Shown here: positions 41,330 through 50,394 of the stretch, piece after piece
Position numbering within the stretch: position 1 is the first letter of the stretch
How the letters are laid out: the number at the start of each line of letters is the position of its first letter
NCBI RefSeq assembly: GCF_016805305.1
Contig: NZ_JAERQN010000010.1
Span: forward strand, 62,001-126,000
From: Falsiroseomonas ponticola
GTDB taxonomy: Bacteria > Pseudomonadota > Alphaproteobacteria > Acetobacterales > Acetobacteraceae
Length of the DNA stretch: 64,000 nt
Reading direction: 5' to 3'
Notes under the pieces: model-generated
Seen by the model: the letters and a program-made list of their open reading frames with translations, nothing else
What the model was told of the DNA's origin: nothing
The model's database searches: none
Position numbers and translations under genes: made by a program

Positions 41330-43044
41330 AGGCGCCGGCACCCCCGCGCGCGGTGCCGGTCACGGTCGCCGGCTGCCACGCCTGGTTCCACCCCGCCGGC
41401 GGCACGCCGCTCGGCCAGGGCGTCATCCTGGTGGGGCCGGAGGGGCATGAGGCGCTGCTGGCGCATCGCGGCCTGCGGGACCTGGCGACGCGCTGCGCCG
41501 CGCTCGGCCTGCCGGCGCTGCGCATCGACCATCCCGGCACCGGCGACAGCCCGGGCGACCGCTTCCGGCTGGAAGCGGTGCGGGAGGCGATCCTCGGCGC
41601 CATCGACTGGATGCGGGCGGAGGCCGGCTGCGCGGCGGTGGCGCTGGCGGGGCTGCGGCTCGGCGCGCTGCTGGCCGCGCAGGCGGCCGCGCGCCGGCCC
41701 GGGGATGTCGCGGCCCTGCTGCTGCTGGCGCCCGTCGCGCAGGGCCGCACCCATCGGCGCCACATGCTGCTGGCCGCGCAGGTCGGCGGCGGGCGGGATG
41801 ACCGGGCGGATGGCATCGAGGTCGGCGGCCATCACTGGGCGGCGGAGGAACTGGAGGATCTGGCGGGCGCCGACCTTTCCGCCGCGCTCTGCCGCGCCGC
41901 CGCGCCGCGCGTGCTGGTGATGGACGGCGAAGCGGGCGCCGCCCGCCGCGTCGCCCCCGCCGTGGCCTTCGAGGCCTTCGAGGGCCTGGACCGGTTCCTG
42001 GCCCCGGCGCATGAGGCGCGCATCCCCGTCGAGGCCTTCGCCCGCGCCGCCGCCTGGCTGGCCGAGGATGCGCCCCCCGCCGGCACCCTTCCTGCCGTCC
42101 GGGAGGCCGAGCCCCGCCCCGTCGGCGGCGGGACGACGGAACGGGTGATCCGCTTCGGCCCAGGCGGCGCCCTGGCCGGCGTGCTGTGCAGCCCGGCCCC
42201 CGCGGCCGCGCGGCGCACGGCGGCGCTGCTGCTCAACACCGGCGCCAATGGCCATGTCGGCGTCGGCCGCTTCGGCGTGCGCCTGGCGCGCCGCCTGGCC
42301 GCTTCTGGCATCCCCTCCCTGCGCATGGACCTGCCCGGGCTTGGCGACAGCGAGGCGCCGGAGGGCGCGGACCCCGCCCTGGCCCCCGATCCCTTCGGGG
42401 AGGGGCTGCTGCCGGCGGCGCGGGCGGGGCGGGATGCGCTGGCGGCGACGGGGGCCTCCCGCTGCCTGGTCATCGGGCTCTGTTCCGGCGCGCATGTCGC
42501 GCTGCGGCTCGCGCTGCTCGATCCGCGGATCGATGGGCTGGCGCTGTTCAACCTGCCGGCCTTCGACCGCAGCCAGGGCGGCGCCCCCGCGCTGGATGGC
42601 GGCCCGCCGCCCGGGGAGGCGCCCTGGGCGCGCCGCCCGCGCATGCTGTGGCGCCGCCTGAAGGCGGAGGCCGATCGCGGCCTGGCCGCGCTGGGGATCG
42701 AGACCGGGCTCGACGCGCCCTCCGCCTGGATGCGGCGCCTGGCCGCGCGGCGGGTGCATGTGCTGCTGGGCTACAGCCGCGGCGACCGGGGCCTGCGGGA
42801 ATTGCGCGCGCATTTCGGCCGCCGCGGCCGGCGGCTCGCGGCCTTCCCGCTGGTGCGCTGCCGGGTGCTGGACGGCACGGAACACGCGCTGGCGCCGCTG
42901 GCGATGCAGGCGGAGGCGGCGGCGCTGATCGAGGATGCGGCGCTGCGGCTGGACAGCGCGGCGGCGCCGCTCGGCGCCAATACCCCCCGCCGGGACCAGC
43001 CCGCGCCGGGCGGCCTGGCGGACCTCGCGCTGCCCGCGCGCTGA
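41326..43044 (+). CDS. Tandem alpha/beta-hydrolase with inactive first half and Cys nucleophile in second half
   Basis: A 572-residue protein of two fused alpha/beta-hydrolase domains (about 1-255 and 270-545). In the first, the nucleophile elbow reads GLRLGA, with Arg111 where Ser should be, so it is probably a non-catalytic or regulatory domain. In the second, the elbow is GLCSGA with Cys386 as nucleophile, paired with an acid near GYSRGD and His520 in DGTEHA. A Cys nucleophile is well suited to thioester exchange or hydrolysis. It is coupled by GTGA overlap to the ligase and precedes the membrane acyltransferase by 19 bp. Roles as aminoacyl transferase, editing thioesterase or acceptor-processing hydrolase are all open. 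Confidence 0.8.
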   Translation: MKAPAPPRAVPVTVAGCHAWFHPAGGTPLGQGVILVGPEGHEALLAHRGLRDLATRCAALGLPALRIDHPGTGDSPGDRFRLEAVREAILGAIDWMRAEAGCAAVALAGLRLGALLAAQAAARRPGDVAALLLLAPVAQGRTHRRHMLLAAQVGGGRDDRADGIEVGGHHWAAEELEDLAGADLSAALCRAAAPRVLVMDGEAGAARRVAPAVAFEAFEGLDRFLAPAHEARIPVEAFARAAAWLAEDAPPAGTLPAVREAEPRPVGGGTTERVIRFGPGGALAGVLCSPAPAAARRTAALLLNTGANGHVGVGRFGVRLARRLAASGIPSLRMDLPGLGDSEAPEGADPALAPDPFGEGLLPAARAGRDALAATGASRCLVIGLCSGAHVALRLALLDPRIDGLALFNLPAFDRSQGGAPALDGGPPPGEAPWARRPRMLWRRLKAEADRGLAALGIETGLDAPSAWMRRLAARRVHVLLGYSRGDRGLRELRAHFGRRGRRLAAFPLVRCRVLDGTEHALAPLAMQAEAAALIEDAALRLDSAAAPLGANTPRRDQPAPGGLADLALPAR

Positions 43045-43063
43045 CGGCCGGAGGAGACAGTTC

Positions 43064-44215
43064 ATGAGTGCCGTGCTGACCGCGCAGCCCGCCTTCGCGC
43101 GCCCGGTGGATGCCTCCGCCGCGCTGACGCGCACCATCGAATTCGCCCGCGTCGCGCTGGTGATCGGCCTGGTGTTCCTGCACTACTTCAACCTGCCGGG
43201 CGACCACCGCCCGCCCTTCCAGGGCATCGACCCGGAGGGGCCGCGCCTGGCCACCTTCGTCAACGGCTTCCTGACCTTCTTCTTCTTCAGCGCCGTGCCG
43301 CTGCTGAGCGCGGTATCCGGCTGGCTGTTCTTCGGCGGCGGCGACCGCGCGGGGCAGGGGATCGGGCGCAAGCTGCGCGGGCGGCTGAAGTCGCTGCTGC
43401 TGCCGCTGGTGCTGTGGAACCTGGCGACGCTGGCGCTGGCCATCCTGGTGCAGCGCGTGGCGCCCACCATCGGCTTCGCGCAGCAGTTCAACATCCAGGT
43501 CGCGACCGCCGATGCCTGGGACTACGTCAATGCCGTGCTGGGCGTGACGGCGGTGCCGATCGCCTTCCAGTTCTGGTTCGTGCGCGACCTCTTCGTCACG
43601 GTGCTCTGCGCGCCGCTGATCTGGCTGGCGCTGCGGCATGCGCCCATCGCCGGCGCGGTGGTGCTGGCGGCGGTCTGGGCGGCGGGCTTCACGCTCGGCA
43701 TCTTCATCCGGACGGATGTGCTGTTCTTCTTCTACCTCGGCGCGCTGGCGCGGCGGCGGGGCTGGGACCTCGGCATCAGCGCCGGCGCCACGCTCTCCCT
43801 GCTCGTGGCCTATGCGGCGCTGACGGCGTTGCGCACCCTGGCGCCGCTGGTGGTGGACATGGCGGACCCCGCCACCATCGCCTGGCTGGACGTGGTGACG
43901 CGCCTGATCCGCCCGCTCGGCGTCGTCGCCTGCTGGGGGGTGTGCCTGCAGCTCGCCGCCACCGGCTGGGGCGGCCAGCTCGCGCGCTGGGGCGGCTTCG
44001 CCTTCTTCCTGCACGCCGCGCACTACCCCGTCATCGCCCTGGTGAAGGAGGTCCTGTCGAGGGTCATGCCCGCGACCGGGGAGGCCTGGCTGCTGGCGCA
44101 TTACGGCGCCTCCGTCCTGGTCACCCTTGGCATCGTGGCGGCGGCGGGGGTGCTGGTCTTCCGCCTCTCCCCCGCCTTCTACGGCGTGCTGGCCGGCGGG
44201 CGGCGCCTGGCATGA
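43064..44215 (+). CDS. Acyltransferase-3 (OafA/OpgC-like) integral membrane protein
   Basis: A 383-residue inner-membrane acyltransferase with about ten helices. It begins with the family pattern FARVALVIGLVFLHYF, in which His40 is the conserved catalytic-region histidine. VPLLSAVSGWLFFGG (about 85-99) is the usual second motif. The strong GAGGAGA ribosome site lies 7 bp before ATG 43064. Members acylate sugars or lipids in the membrane or periplasm, usually from acyl-CoA. Here, downstream of an aminoacyl-carrier-protein module, it may transfer an aminoacyl group to a surface glycan or lipid, as DltB does. That role is inferred. Its stop overlaps the GNAT gene (ATGA). Confidence 0.88.
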   Translation: MSAVLTAQPAFARPVDASAALTRTIEFARVALVIGLVFLHYFNLPGDHRPPFQGIDPEGPRLATFVNGFLTFFFFSAVPLLSAVSGWLFFGGGDRAGQGIGRKLRGRLKSLLLPLVLWNLATLALAILVQRVAPTIGFAQQFNIQVATADAWDYVNAVLGVTAVPIAFQFWFVRDLFVTVLCAPLIWLALRHAPIAGAVVLAAVWAAGFTLGIFIRTDVLFFFYLGALARRRGWDLGISAGATLSLLVAYAALTALRTLAPLVVDMADPATIAWLDVVTRLIRPLGVVACWGVCLQLAATGWGGQLARWGGFAFFLHAAHYPVIALVKEVLSRVMPATGEAWLLAHYGASVLVTLGIVAAAGVLVFRLSPAFYGVLAGGRRLA

Positions 44216-44886
44216 CCGGGGAGCCGGTGGAGGCGACGCCGCGCGCCCGGCCGGAGGCCGCGCCGCATCGCGGCCGCTGGGTGCTGCTGGAACCGCTCTC
44301 GGCCGGCCATGCCGCCGATCTCTGGCCGCACGCCGCCGCGGCGCCGGAGAGCTTCACCTTCCTGCCCTTCGGCCCCTTCGGCACCGAGGCCGCCTTCCGC
44401 GGCTATCTGCGCCTCGCGGCCGCGAGCCATGAGGAGATGCTCTGGGCCGTGCGGCCGCTCGGGCCCGATGGCGCGCCGGGGCCGGCGGCGGGGTGGATCG
44501 GGCTGCTCGACATCCGCCCCGCCCATGCGGCGGCGGAGCTCGGCAATCTCTGGTTCCCGCCCGGCCTGGCGCGGACGCGGGCGGCGACGGAGGCTTGCTT
44601 CCTGCTGCTGGACCACCTGCTGGGCAGGCTGCGCTACCTGCGGGTGGGCTGGAAGTGCAACGCGCTGCACCCGGCCTCCGGCCGCGCGGCGGAACGCCTG
44701 GGCTTCCGGCATGAGGGCAGGCTGCGCGCCCACATGATCGCGCGCGGGCGGCGGCGGGACACGGATTGGTACGGGCTGCTGGCGGAGGAATGGCCGCCGC
44801 GCCGCGCGGCCATCGCCGCCTGGCTCGATGCCGCCAATTTCGACGATGCGGGGCGGGAGAGGCGGAAGCTGGCGCGGGCGGGTTGA
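44212..44886 (+). CDS. GNAT-family acyltransferase
   Basis: A 224-residue RimJ/RimL-like GNAT protein. The fold is marked by WIGLLDIRPAHAAAELGNLWFPPGLARTRAATEA (acetyl-CoA pyrophosphate-binding region, short form) and NALHPASGRAAERLGFRHEGRLR near residue 150. It overlaps the membrane acyltransferase stop by 4 bp, so it belongs to the carrier-protein operon. It may acetylate a ribosomal or peptide amine, or, since GNAT-fold enzymes also transfer amino acids (Fem- and Aat-type), could use the aminoacyl carrier. The first option is the default; the second is speculative. Confidence 0.85.
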   Translation: MTGEPVEATPRARPEAAPHRGRWVLLEPLSAGHAADLWPHAAAAPESFTFLPFGPFGTEAAFRGYLRLAAASHEEMLWAVRPLGPDGAPGPAAGWIGLLDIRPAHAAAELGNLWFPPGLARTRAATEACFLLLDHLLGRLRYLRVGWKCNALHPASGRAAERLGFRHEGRLRAHMIARGRRRDTDWYGLLAEEWPPRRAAIAAWLDAANFDDAGRERRKLARAG

Positions 44887-44935
44887 GCCTGCCGCCGGTC
44901 GGGGCGACACTCCGCCAAAAGCCGGAGGAAACGCC

Positions 44936-45901
44936 ATGCCCAAGCTCACCCGCCGCGCGGCGCTGGCCGCGCCGCTGCTGATCGCGCTGCCCGCCCGCGC
45001 GCAGACCTGGCCCACGCGCCCGATCCGCCTGGTGGTCCCCTTCGCGCCCGGCGGCACCACGGATGTGATGGCGCGGCTGGTGGCGGAACGGCTCGGCGGG
45101 CTGCTCGGCCAGGCGGTGGTGGTGGAGAACCGCGCGGGCGCGGGCGCCACCATCGGCGCCGCCGCCGTCGCGCAGGCGGCGCCGGACGGGCAGGTGCTGG
45201 TGATGTCCAACAGCACCTCCCACGGTGTCTCCCCCGCGCTCTACGCCAACATCCCCTATGACGCGATGCGCGATTTCGTTCACGTGGCGCTGGTGGCGAC
45301 CAGCCCCTCGGTGCTCGTGGTGAACCCGGGCCATCGCGCGCGGGACCTGGCGCAGTTCATCGCCATGGCCCGGGAGGCGGGGGAGATCGACTTCGCGGTG
45401 GCGGGCATCGGCACGTCGAGCCACCTGGCCGGCATCCGGCTGGGTGCGGCGCTGGGGGTGAAGGTGAATGCCGTGCCCTACCGCGGCGCCGGCCCGGCGC
45501 TGACCGACACCATCGCGGGCGTGGTGCCCGCCATGCTGGACAGCCTGCCGAGCGCCGGGCCGCATATCCGCAGCGGATCGCTGCGCGGCATGGCCGTCAG
45601 CAGCGCCGCGCGGTCCGCCCGCTTCCCGGACCTGCCGACGCTGCGGGAGGGCGGCGTCGATGTGGTCAGCGCCGCCTGGTTCGGCCTGTCCGGCCCCGCC
45701 GGCCTGCCGCCCGCCATCGTGGCGCGGCTGGCGGAGGCGGTGCGCAGCGCGCTGTCCGACCCCGCCACCATCGCGCGGTTCGAGGAGCTGCTGGGCGCGC
45801 CGCCGCCGGAAAGCACGCCGGCCGATTTCACCCGCTTCGTGCAGGCGGAGCTGGCCGCCTTCGCGCCCATCGTGCGGGCGGCGGGCCTCACCCCGGGCTG
45901 A
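44936..45901 (+). CDS. Bug-family binding protein 4
   Basis: A 321-residue periplasmic Bug protein with a Tat-type signal peptide MPKLTRRAALAAPLLIALPARAQ. Ligand-site motifs are IRLVVPFAPGGTTDVMARL, ENRAGAGA and VPYRGAGPALTDTIAG. It follows the GNAT gene by 49 bp with its own GGAGGA ribosome site at 44924-44929, and no permease genes accompany it. Its last 14 bp overlap the convergent alpha/beta hydrolase gene. The ligand is unknown. Confidence 0.92.
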   Translation: MPKLTRRAALAAPLLIALPARAQTWPTRPIRLVVPFAPGGTTDVMARLVAERLGGLLGQAVVVENRAGAGATIGAAAVAQAAPDGQVLVMSNSTSHGVSPALYANIPYDAMRDFVHVALVATSPSVLVVNPGHRARDLAQFIAMAREAGEIDFAVAGIGTSSHLAGIRLGAALGVKVNAVPYRGAGPALTDTIAGVVPAMLDSLPSAGPHIRSGSLRGMAVSSAARSARFPDLPTLREGGVDVVSAAWFGLSGPAGLPPAIVARLAEAVRSALSDPATIARFEELLGAPPPESTPADFTRFVQAELAAFAPIVRAAGLTPG

Positions 45902-46826
45902 GGGCCAGCACCGCCTCCTCCACCACGGCGGGGGAGGCGTGGTGGATCATGTGCCCGGCGCCGGGCAGCACCACCAGGCGGCTGCCGGGCAGCAGGCCGT
46001 GCAGCCGCCGGGCCTGGCGTTCGGGGCTGACGATCCGGTCCTCCTCCCCCGCCAGGATGGCGAGGGGCAGGTGCAGCCGGCCGAGCCGGGCGGCGAGGCG
46101 CGCGGCGCCGGGGACCATGGCCGCGCTGTCCTCCGCCATGGCGCGGATCTGCCAGGGGCGGAGCGTGAGGGGCAGGGGGAAGTCGCGCTTGAAGCGGCGC
46201 GGCACGGGCAGCGGCGCGAACATGCGCCGGATCAGCGGCTTCGCCATGGCGCGGCCGAGCGGCGGGCCATAGGTGTAGCGGATGACCTCGCCGATCCCCG
46301 GGATGGCGGGGGGCGAGAAGAACAGCGCATCGGCGCGCAGGCCCGGGAAGTAGTAGCCCCCGGCCAGCACCAGCCCACCCACCTTGCTGGCATGGTCCAG
46401 CGCCAGCGCCACCGCGACCATGGCGCCGAAGCTGTGGCCCAGCACGATGGGGCGCACCAGGCCGAGGCGATCGATCGCCGCCGCCACCAGCGCGGCCTGG
46501 GCCTCCGGCGTCCAGTCCCGGTCGCGCGGGCGGTCGGTGCGGCCGAAGCCCGGGCGGTCGATCGCCACCACGCGGCGGTGGCGCGCCAGCAGGTCGATCA
46601 GACCGCTGCTGTCGAAATCCTCCACCATGCTGCCATTGCCGTGCAGCAGCACCACGGGCGGGCCATCCGGCGCGGGCGGGCCGCGATCCAGGATGTGCAG
46701 GCGGACGCCATCCACCGCGATGAAGCGGCCGGGGGAGGCGCGGGCACGCTCCGCCCCGCGCGCGGCCTGGTGGGTGGCAAGGGCGAAGCCGCCCGCGGCG
46801 GCGGCGAGCATCAGCAGGCGGGACAT
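45888..46826 (-). CDS. Alpha/beta-fold hydrolase, probably membrane-anchored or exported
   Basis: A 312-residue alpha/beta hydrolase with an N-terminal hydrophobic segment (MSRLLMLAAAAGGFALATHQAA) that could be a signal or membrane anchor. The oxyanion segment is VVLLHGNGSMVEDF. The nucleophile is the Ser of LGHSFGAMVA; the acid lies near AGEEDRIVSP and the His in GAGHMIHH. The fold resembles epoxide hydrolase/haloperoxidase-type esterases. ATG 46826 is the start: the open frame continues far upstream, but only as antisense of the chemoreceptor. It is divergent from the chemoreceptor at 46995. Confidence 0.88.
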   Translation of the reverse strand: MSRLLMLAAAAGGFALATHQAARGAERARASPGRFIAVDGVRLHILDRGPPAPDGPPVVLLHGNGSMVEDFDSSGLIDLLARHRRVVAIDRPGFGRTDRPRDRDWTPEAQAALVAAAIDRLGLVRPIVLGHSFGAMVAVALALDHASKVGGLVLAGGYYFPGLRADALFFSPPAIPGIGEVIRYTYGPPLGRAMAKPLIRRMFAPLPVPRRFKRDFPLPLTLRPWQIRAMAEDSAAMVPGAARLAARLGRLHLPLAILAGEEDRIVSPERQARRLHGLLPGSRLVVLPGAGHMIHHASPAVVEEAVLALSPG

Positions 46827-46994
46827 GGGGGGTGCTCCGGCAGGGTCGGCGGGTGAACCCCGCGAACCCCGCCGGGGTTCGACGGCACCGCCCCGGTTCG
46901 CCGCGGCGGCCCCGCCGCAATCGGTTGTAACCGTTCGGAGTCTATTCACTTGATTCGGCCAGGGTGCCGGCCGCCAGCCTGGAGGTGCCCCGCC
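46827..46994. promoter_or_regulatory. Divergent control region hydrolase / chemoreceptor
   Basis: The 168-bp gap holds an 8-bp perfect hairpin CGAACCCC-GCC-GGGGTTCG (46863-46881). It also holds a small dyad CGGTT-GT-AACCG (46922-46933), beside an A/T-leaning segment (GAGTCTATTCACTTGATTCGG) likely to contain promoter elements. The dyad may be an operator. Confidence 0.4.
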
Positions 46995-49277
46995 TTGCCC
47001 ATCCTGTCGAAGCTCACCGGCCTGCGTGGCCGGCTTACCGCCCTGGCCGTCGTGCCGGCGCTGGCCGCGGTGCTGCTGACCGCCGCCAGCGGCTATTCCG
47101 CGCTGCTGGCCGTGCAGCAGGACCGGCAGCGCGCCGAACTCGCCGCCGCCAGCGACCGGCTGTCCACCGCGCTGGCCGACATCGCGCGGCAGATGCACGG
47201 CTATGCCGCCAGCCTGGCGCCGCGGCCGAACGTGGTCCAGGCCCTGTCGCGGGGCGATGCGCCGGCGGCGCAGCGGCTGATGGCGGATACCTTCGCCGCG
47301 ATCCGCGCCGCGGACCCGACGCTGGAGGTGATCGAGGTGACGGATGCGCGCGGCCGGGTGCTGGCGCGCGGGCACCAGCCCACCCGCTTCGGCGACGACA
47401 AATCCATGGTGCCGGACGTGGCGGCGGCGCTGTCCGGGCGCCCGGGGCTCGGCAACGTCATGTCGCCGGCGACCAACGAACTCGCCATCGGGGCCACCCT
47501 GCCGGTGATGCAGGATGGGCGCGTGGTCGGGACGGTGAAGGCGGGCACGCGGCTCAGCGCCCATACCGCCACCATGCTGGGCGAGCTGGCGGGGGGCGAG
47601 GCGCTGCTCTTCGTCAATGGCGCGCTGCTGGGCTCCACCGTGCCGGGCATGACGGTGCAGTCCCTGCCGGCCGAGCTGCTGGCGGCGGCGCGGTCGGGCG
47701 GGTCCGCCGTGCCGCTGACGGTGCGGCTGGGCGACAAGGGCATCCACACCGCGGTGGTGGTGGGCGTGAAGGATTTCCAGGGCGAGGTGGTCGGCGCCGC
47801 GGTGCTGGCGGTTTCCGACCTGCCCTGGGCCATGGCGCGCACCGCCGCGCTGCTGCGCATGCTGGCGGTGGCGGCCGTGCTGGTTTCCGTGACGATGCTG
47901 GTGGGCCTTCTGGTGGCGGGGCGCATCGCCCGCCCCATGGTCGGCATGGCGGCGGCGATGGGCGACATCGCGGCGGAGCGTGACGAAGTCGCCATCCCCG
48001 GCGCGGGCCGGGCGGATGAGATCGGCCGCATGGCCAGCGCCCTGGCCACGCTGGCGGCGGCGGCGACCGAGAAGCGGCGCCTGGAGGCCAAGGCGGCGGA
48101 GGAGCGCGCCATCCAGCTGCGCCGCGCCGCGGCGGTGGAACGCCACACCGCCGATTTCGGCCGCAGCGTCGGCGGCGTGCTGGGATCGCTGGGGGAGGCC
48201 GCGACCGCGATGCGGGAGACGGCGGGCGGCATGGCCGCCAGCGCCCAGCAGACGGAGGCCGAGGCCGCGCGCACCGCCCAGGCGGCGGACAGCGCGGCCG
48301 GGGACCTCGGCACCGTCGCGGCGGCGGCGGAGGAACTCGCTTCCTCCGTCTCCGAGATCAGCCGCCAGGTGGCGACCGCGGCGATGGTGGCGCGGGAGAC
48401 GGTGGAGCAGGCGACCGCGACGGATGCGCGGATGCAGGCGCTGACCGTGACGGCGGACCGCATCGGCGGCATCGTGCGCCTGATCTCCGACGTCGCGGGG
48501 CGCACCAACCTGCTGGCGCTGAACGCGACGATCGAGGCCGCGCGCGCCGGGGAGGCGGGCAAGGGCTTCGCCGTGGTGGCGGGCGAGGTGAAGGCGCTGG
48601 CGACCCAGACCGCCAAGGCGACGGAGGAGATCGCCGCCCAGATCACCGCCATGGAAAGTGCCACGCGCGGGGCGGCGGATGCCATGCAGGGCGTCGTCGC
48701 CTCCATCCGGCGGATGGACGAGGTCGCCGCCACCATCGCCGCGGCGGTGGAGGAACAGGGGGTGGCGACGAAGGAGATCAACCAGCGCGTCCAGTCCGTC
48801 TCCGGCAGCACGCGGGTGGTGACCGGGGCGATGGAGGAGCTGTCCTCCATCGCGCGCAATTCCGGCGCCGACAGCCGCGCCGTGCTGGGCGCGGCGGAGG
48901 GGCTGGTGGCGCAGGCGGCGACGCTGCGGCAGGAGGTGGACGGCTTCCTGGCCGCGATCCGCGCCGATACGGGGGAGCGCCGCCGCTTCGAACGCCTGCC
49001 CGCCCGCGGCAGCCGCGTGGGCCTGGTGCTGCCCGGCCAGGCGGAGCGGGCGGTGGAGCTGGTGGACCTGTCGGCGGGCGGCGCGGCGATGCGCTGCGCC
49101 CTGGAGCTGGCGCCGGGCACCGAGGTTTCGCTGACGCTGCTGCCCGGGCAGAAGCCGGAACCCGCGCGGGTGGTGCGGGCGGAAGGCGGCGTGCTGGCGG
49201 TGGTGTTCCGCGCCGCGCCGAGCGCGGCGGCGGAGCCGCTGCTGGACCAGCTGCGGGGCGTGAAGCGGGCGGCCTAG
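46995..49277 (+). CDS. Methyl-accepting chemotaxis protein with C-terminal PilZ domain
   Basis: A 760-residue chemoreceptor. TM1 (about 13-35) and TM2 (about 285-308) bracket a Cache sensor domain (about 45-280) with a [25 protein letters not shown] core. HAMP follows, then the signalling hairpin whose tip reads [27 protein letters not shown]. The C-terminal 100 residues form a PilZ domain: RRRFERLP and [10 protein letters not shown] fit the RxxxR and (D/N)xSxxG c-di-GMP motifs. The start is TTG 46995 with GGAGGTG at 46981-46987; in-frame TTG 46950 lacks that support. Its stop overlaps the convergent stop by CTAG. The CheR-binding pentapeptide is absent. Confidence 0.92.
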   Translation: MPILSKLTGLRGRLTALAVVPALAAVLLTAASGYSALLAVQQDRQRAELAAASDRLSTALADIARQMHGYAASLAPRPNVVQALSRGDAPAAQRLMADTFAAIRAADPTLEVIEVTDARGRVLARGHQPTRFGDDKSMVPDVAAALSGRPGLGNVMSPATNELAIGATLPVMQDGRVVGTVKAGTRLSAHTATMLGELAGGEALLFVNGALLGSTVPGMTVQSLPAELLAAARSGGSAVPLTVRLGDKGIHTAVVVGVKDFQGEVVGAAVLAVSDLPWAMARTAALLRMLAVAAVLVSVTMLVGLLVAGRIARPMVGMAAAMGDIAAERDEVAIPGAGRADEIGRMASALATLAAAATEKRRLEAKAAEERAIQLRRAAAVERHTADFGRSVGGVLGSLGEAATAMRETAGGMAASAQQTEAEAARTAQAADSAAGDLGTVAAAAEELASSVSEISRQVATAAMVARETVEQATATDARMQALTVTADRIGGIVRLISDVAGRTNLLALNATIEAARAGEAGKGFAVVAGEVKALATQTAKATEEIAAQITAMESATRGAADAMQGVVASIRRMDEVAATIAAAVEEQGVATKEINQRVQSVSGSTRVVTGAMEELSSIARNSGADSRAVLGAAEGLVAQAATLRQEVDGFLAAIRADTGERRRFERLPARGSRVGLVLPGQAERAVELVDLSAGGAAMRCALELAPGTEVSLTLLPGQKPEPARVVRAEGGVLAVVFRAAPSAAAEPLLDQLRGVKRAA

Positions 49278-50257
49278 CTGGACGCCGTCTCGGGGTGGAA
49301 CATCTCCTCCACCCCGAGGCGCCGGCGCGAGAGGTGCTGGGCGTGGGACCAGCGGGCGATCGCCTCCAGCTCCGCCCGGTTGGCGGCGATGCCATAGGTC
49401 CAGGGATCGGCGCCGAGGAGCGCCTTGGTCGCCGCCCATTCCTCCGCCAGGAAGGGCAGCATGAGGCTGAGCGAGGAATGGCGGAGATCGGCCTCCAGAT
49501 CCGAGAGGCCGAGGCGGCGGGCCTGCTCGAAGGCGGCGTAGAGCTGGCCGGCCAGGCCGGGATGCCTGGCTGCGATCTCCTTCCGCAGGCCGATGACGTG
49601 CATGATCGGGTGGAAGCCGGTGCGGCGGTGATAGGCCGCGGCCGCCGCGCGCGGATCGGGGAAGAGGCGCAGCACGCGCGGATCGCCTTCGGCGAAGGCG
49701 AGGGGTTCCGTGGGCGAAAGGATGGCGTCGATCTCGCCGGCCAGCAGCGCGGCGTTGAGCGTCGAGCCCTCCGGCAGCGGGCGCACATCCATCCCCGGCG
49801 GGAGTTCGAGGGGCAGGCGTTCGCGGCGTCCCGCCTGGTTGGTGCCGGCGGTGCGCCAGCGGATCCCGTTCACATCGACGCCCTGGTCATCGGCCAGGAT
49901 GCCGCGCAGCCAGAGGCCGAGGGTCATCTGGTACTCGGGGATTCCGACGCGCCGGCCCTCCAGCCCCTTGGCCTCCGTGATGCCGGCATCGGCGCGGAGA
50001 TAGATGCAGCCGTGGCGGAAGGCGCGGGAGACGAAGGCGGGGATGGCGTCATAGGCGGCCTCGCCCCGCGAGACCTGGATGAGCTGGGAGGAGAGCGAGA
50101 GCTCCGTCACGTCGAATTCGGCGCGGGAGAAGGCGCGGGGGAAGCTCTGCTCCGAGTGGATCGGCACCGGCACCAGGCGGATGCCGGGCAGTGTCACGCG
50201 CCCGTCGAAGAGGGCGCGGACGCGGTCATAGGGGGCGCAGGCAACGGTGAGAATCAA
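49274..50257 (-). CDS. Type-II periplasmic-binding-fold protein (4,5-dihydroxyphthalate decarboxylase-like)
   Basis: A 327-residue protein of the ABC-type NitT/TauT-like binding fold family often annotated 4,5-dihydroxyphthalate decarboxylase. It has no signal peptide, beginning [13 protein letters not shown], so it may be cytoplasmic. It contains [17 protein letters not shown] and [21 protein letters not shown]. The start is TTG 50257, supported by AGGAGA six bases upstream; an ATG in the leader is in another frame and hits a stop. The enzymatic function is unproven for this subgroup, and no phthalate pathway genes are nearby. Confidence 0.8.
   Translation of the reverse strand: MILTVACAPYDRVRALFDGRVTLPGIRLVPVPIHSEQSFPRAFSRAEFDVTELSLSSQLIQVSRGEAAYDAIPAFVSRAFRHGCIYLRADAGITEAKGLEGRRVGIPEYQMTLGLWLRGILADDQGVDVNGIRWRTAGTNQAGRRERLPLELPPGMDVRPLPEGSTLNAALLAGEIDAILSPTEPLAFAEGDPRVLRLFPDPRAAAAAYHRRTGFHPIMHVIGLRKEIAARHPGLAGQLYAAFEQARRLGLSDLEADLRHSSLSLMLPFLAEEWAATKALLGADPWTYGIAANRAELEAIARWSHAQHLSRRRLGVEEMFHPETASS
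49289..49318. terminator. Hairpin inside the C-terminal coding region of the 49274 gene, likely terminating the chemoreceptor
   Basis: A perfect 11-bp stem CTCGGGGTGGA/TCCACCCCGAG encloses an 8-nt loop, 12 bp beyond the chemoreceptor stop. Because the two genes end in a shared CTAG, the terminator of the rightward gene has to be embedded in the leftward one. Confidence 0.6.
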
Positions 50258-50323
50258 GCCATGTCTCCTGGGGGCAGCCTGCGGCCGCCGAAGGCGGACG
50301 AGCGGCCGGATGGCTGCCGCCGC

Positions 50324-50363
50324 TCATGCGGCGAAGCCAGGCGAAGCGCCGGCGTCTGAGGGC
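50324..50363 (+). repeat. Dispersed intergenic repeat, partial copy C
   Basis: TCATGCGGCGAAGCCAGGCG and GGCGTCTGAGGGC resemble two halves of the element around copy B (61193-61265), with the middle part missing. It lies in the 137-bp gap between two leftward genes. Confidence 0.5.
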
Positions 50364-50394
50364 GGATCGGCGACGATCCGCGGAGCCAAGGGCA

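Noticed and set aside
45888-49439. A single open frame of nearly 1,200 codons on the minus strand
   Set aside because: Only the last 312 codons (from 46826) resemble a protein family; the rest is the antisense of the chemoreceptor and is open because high GC removes stop codons.
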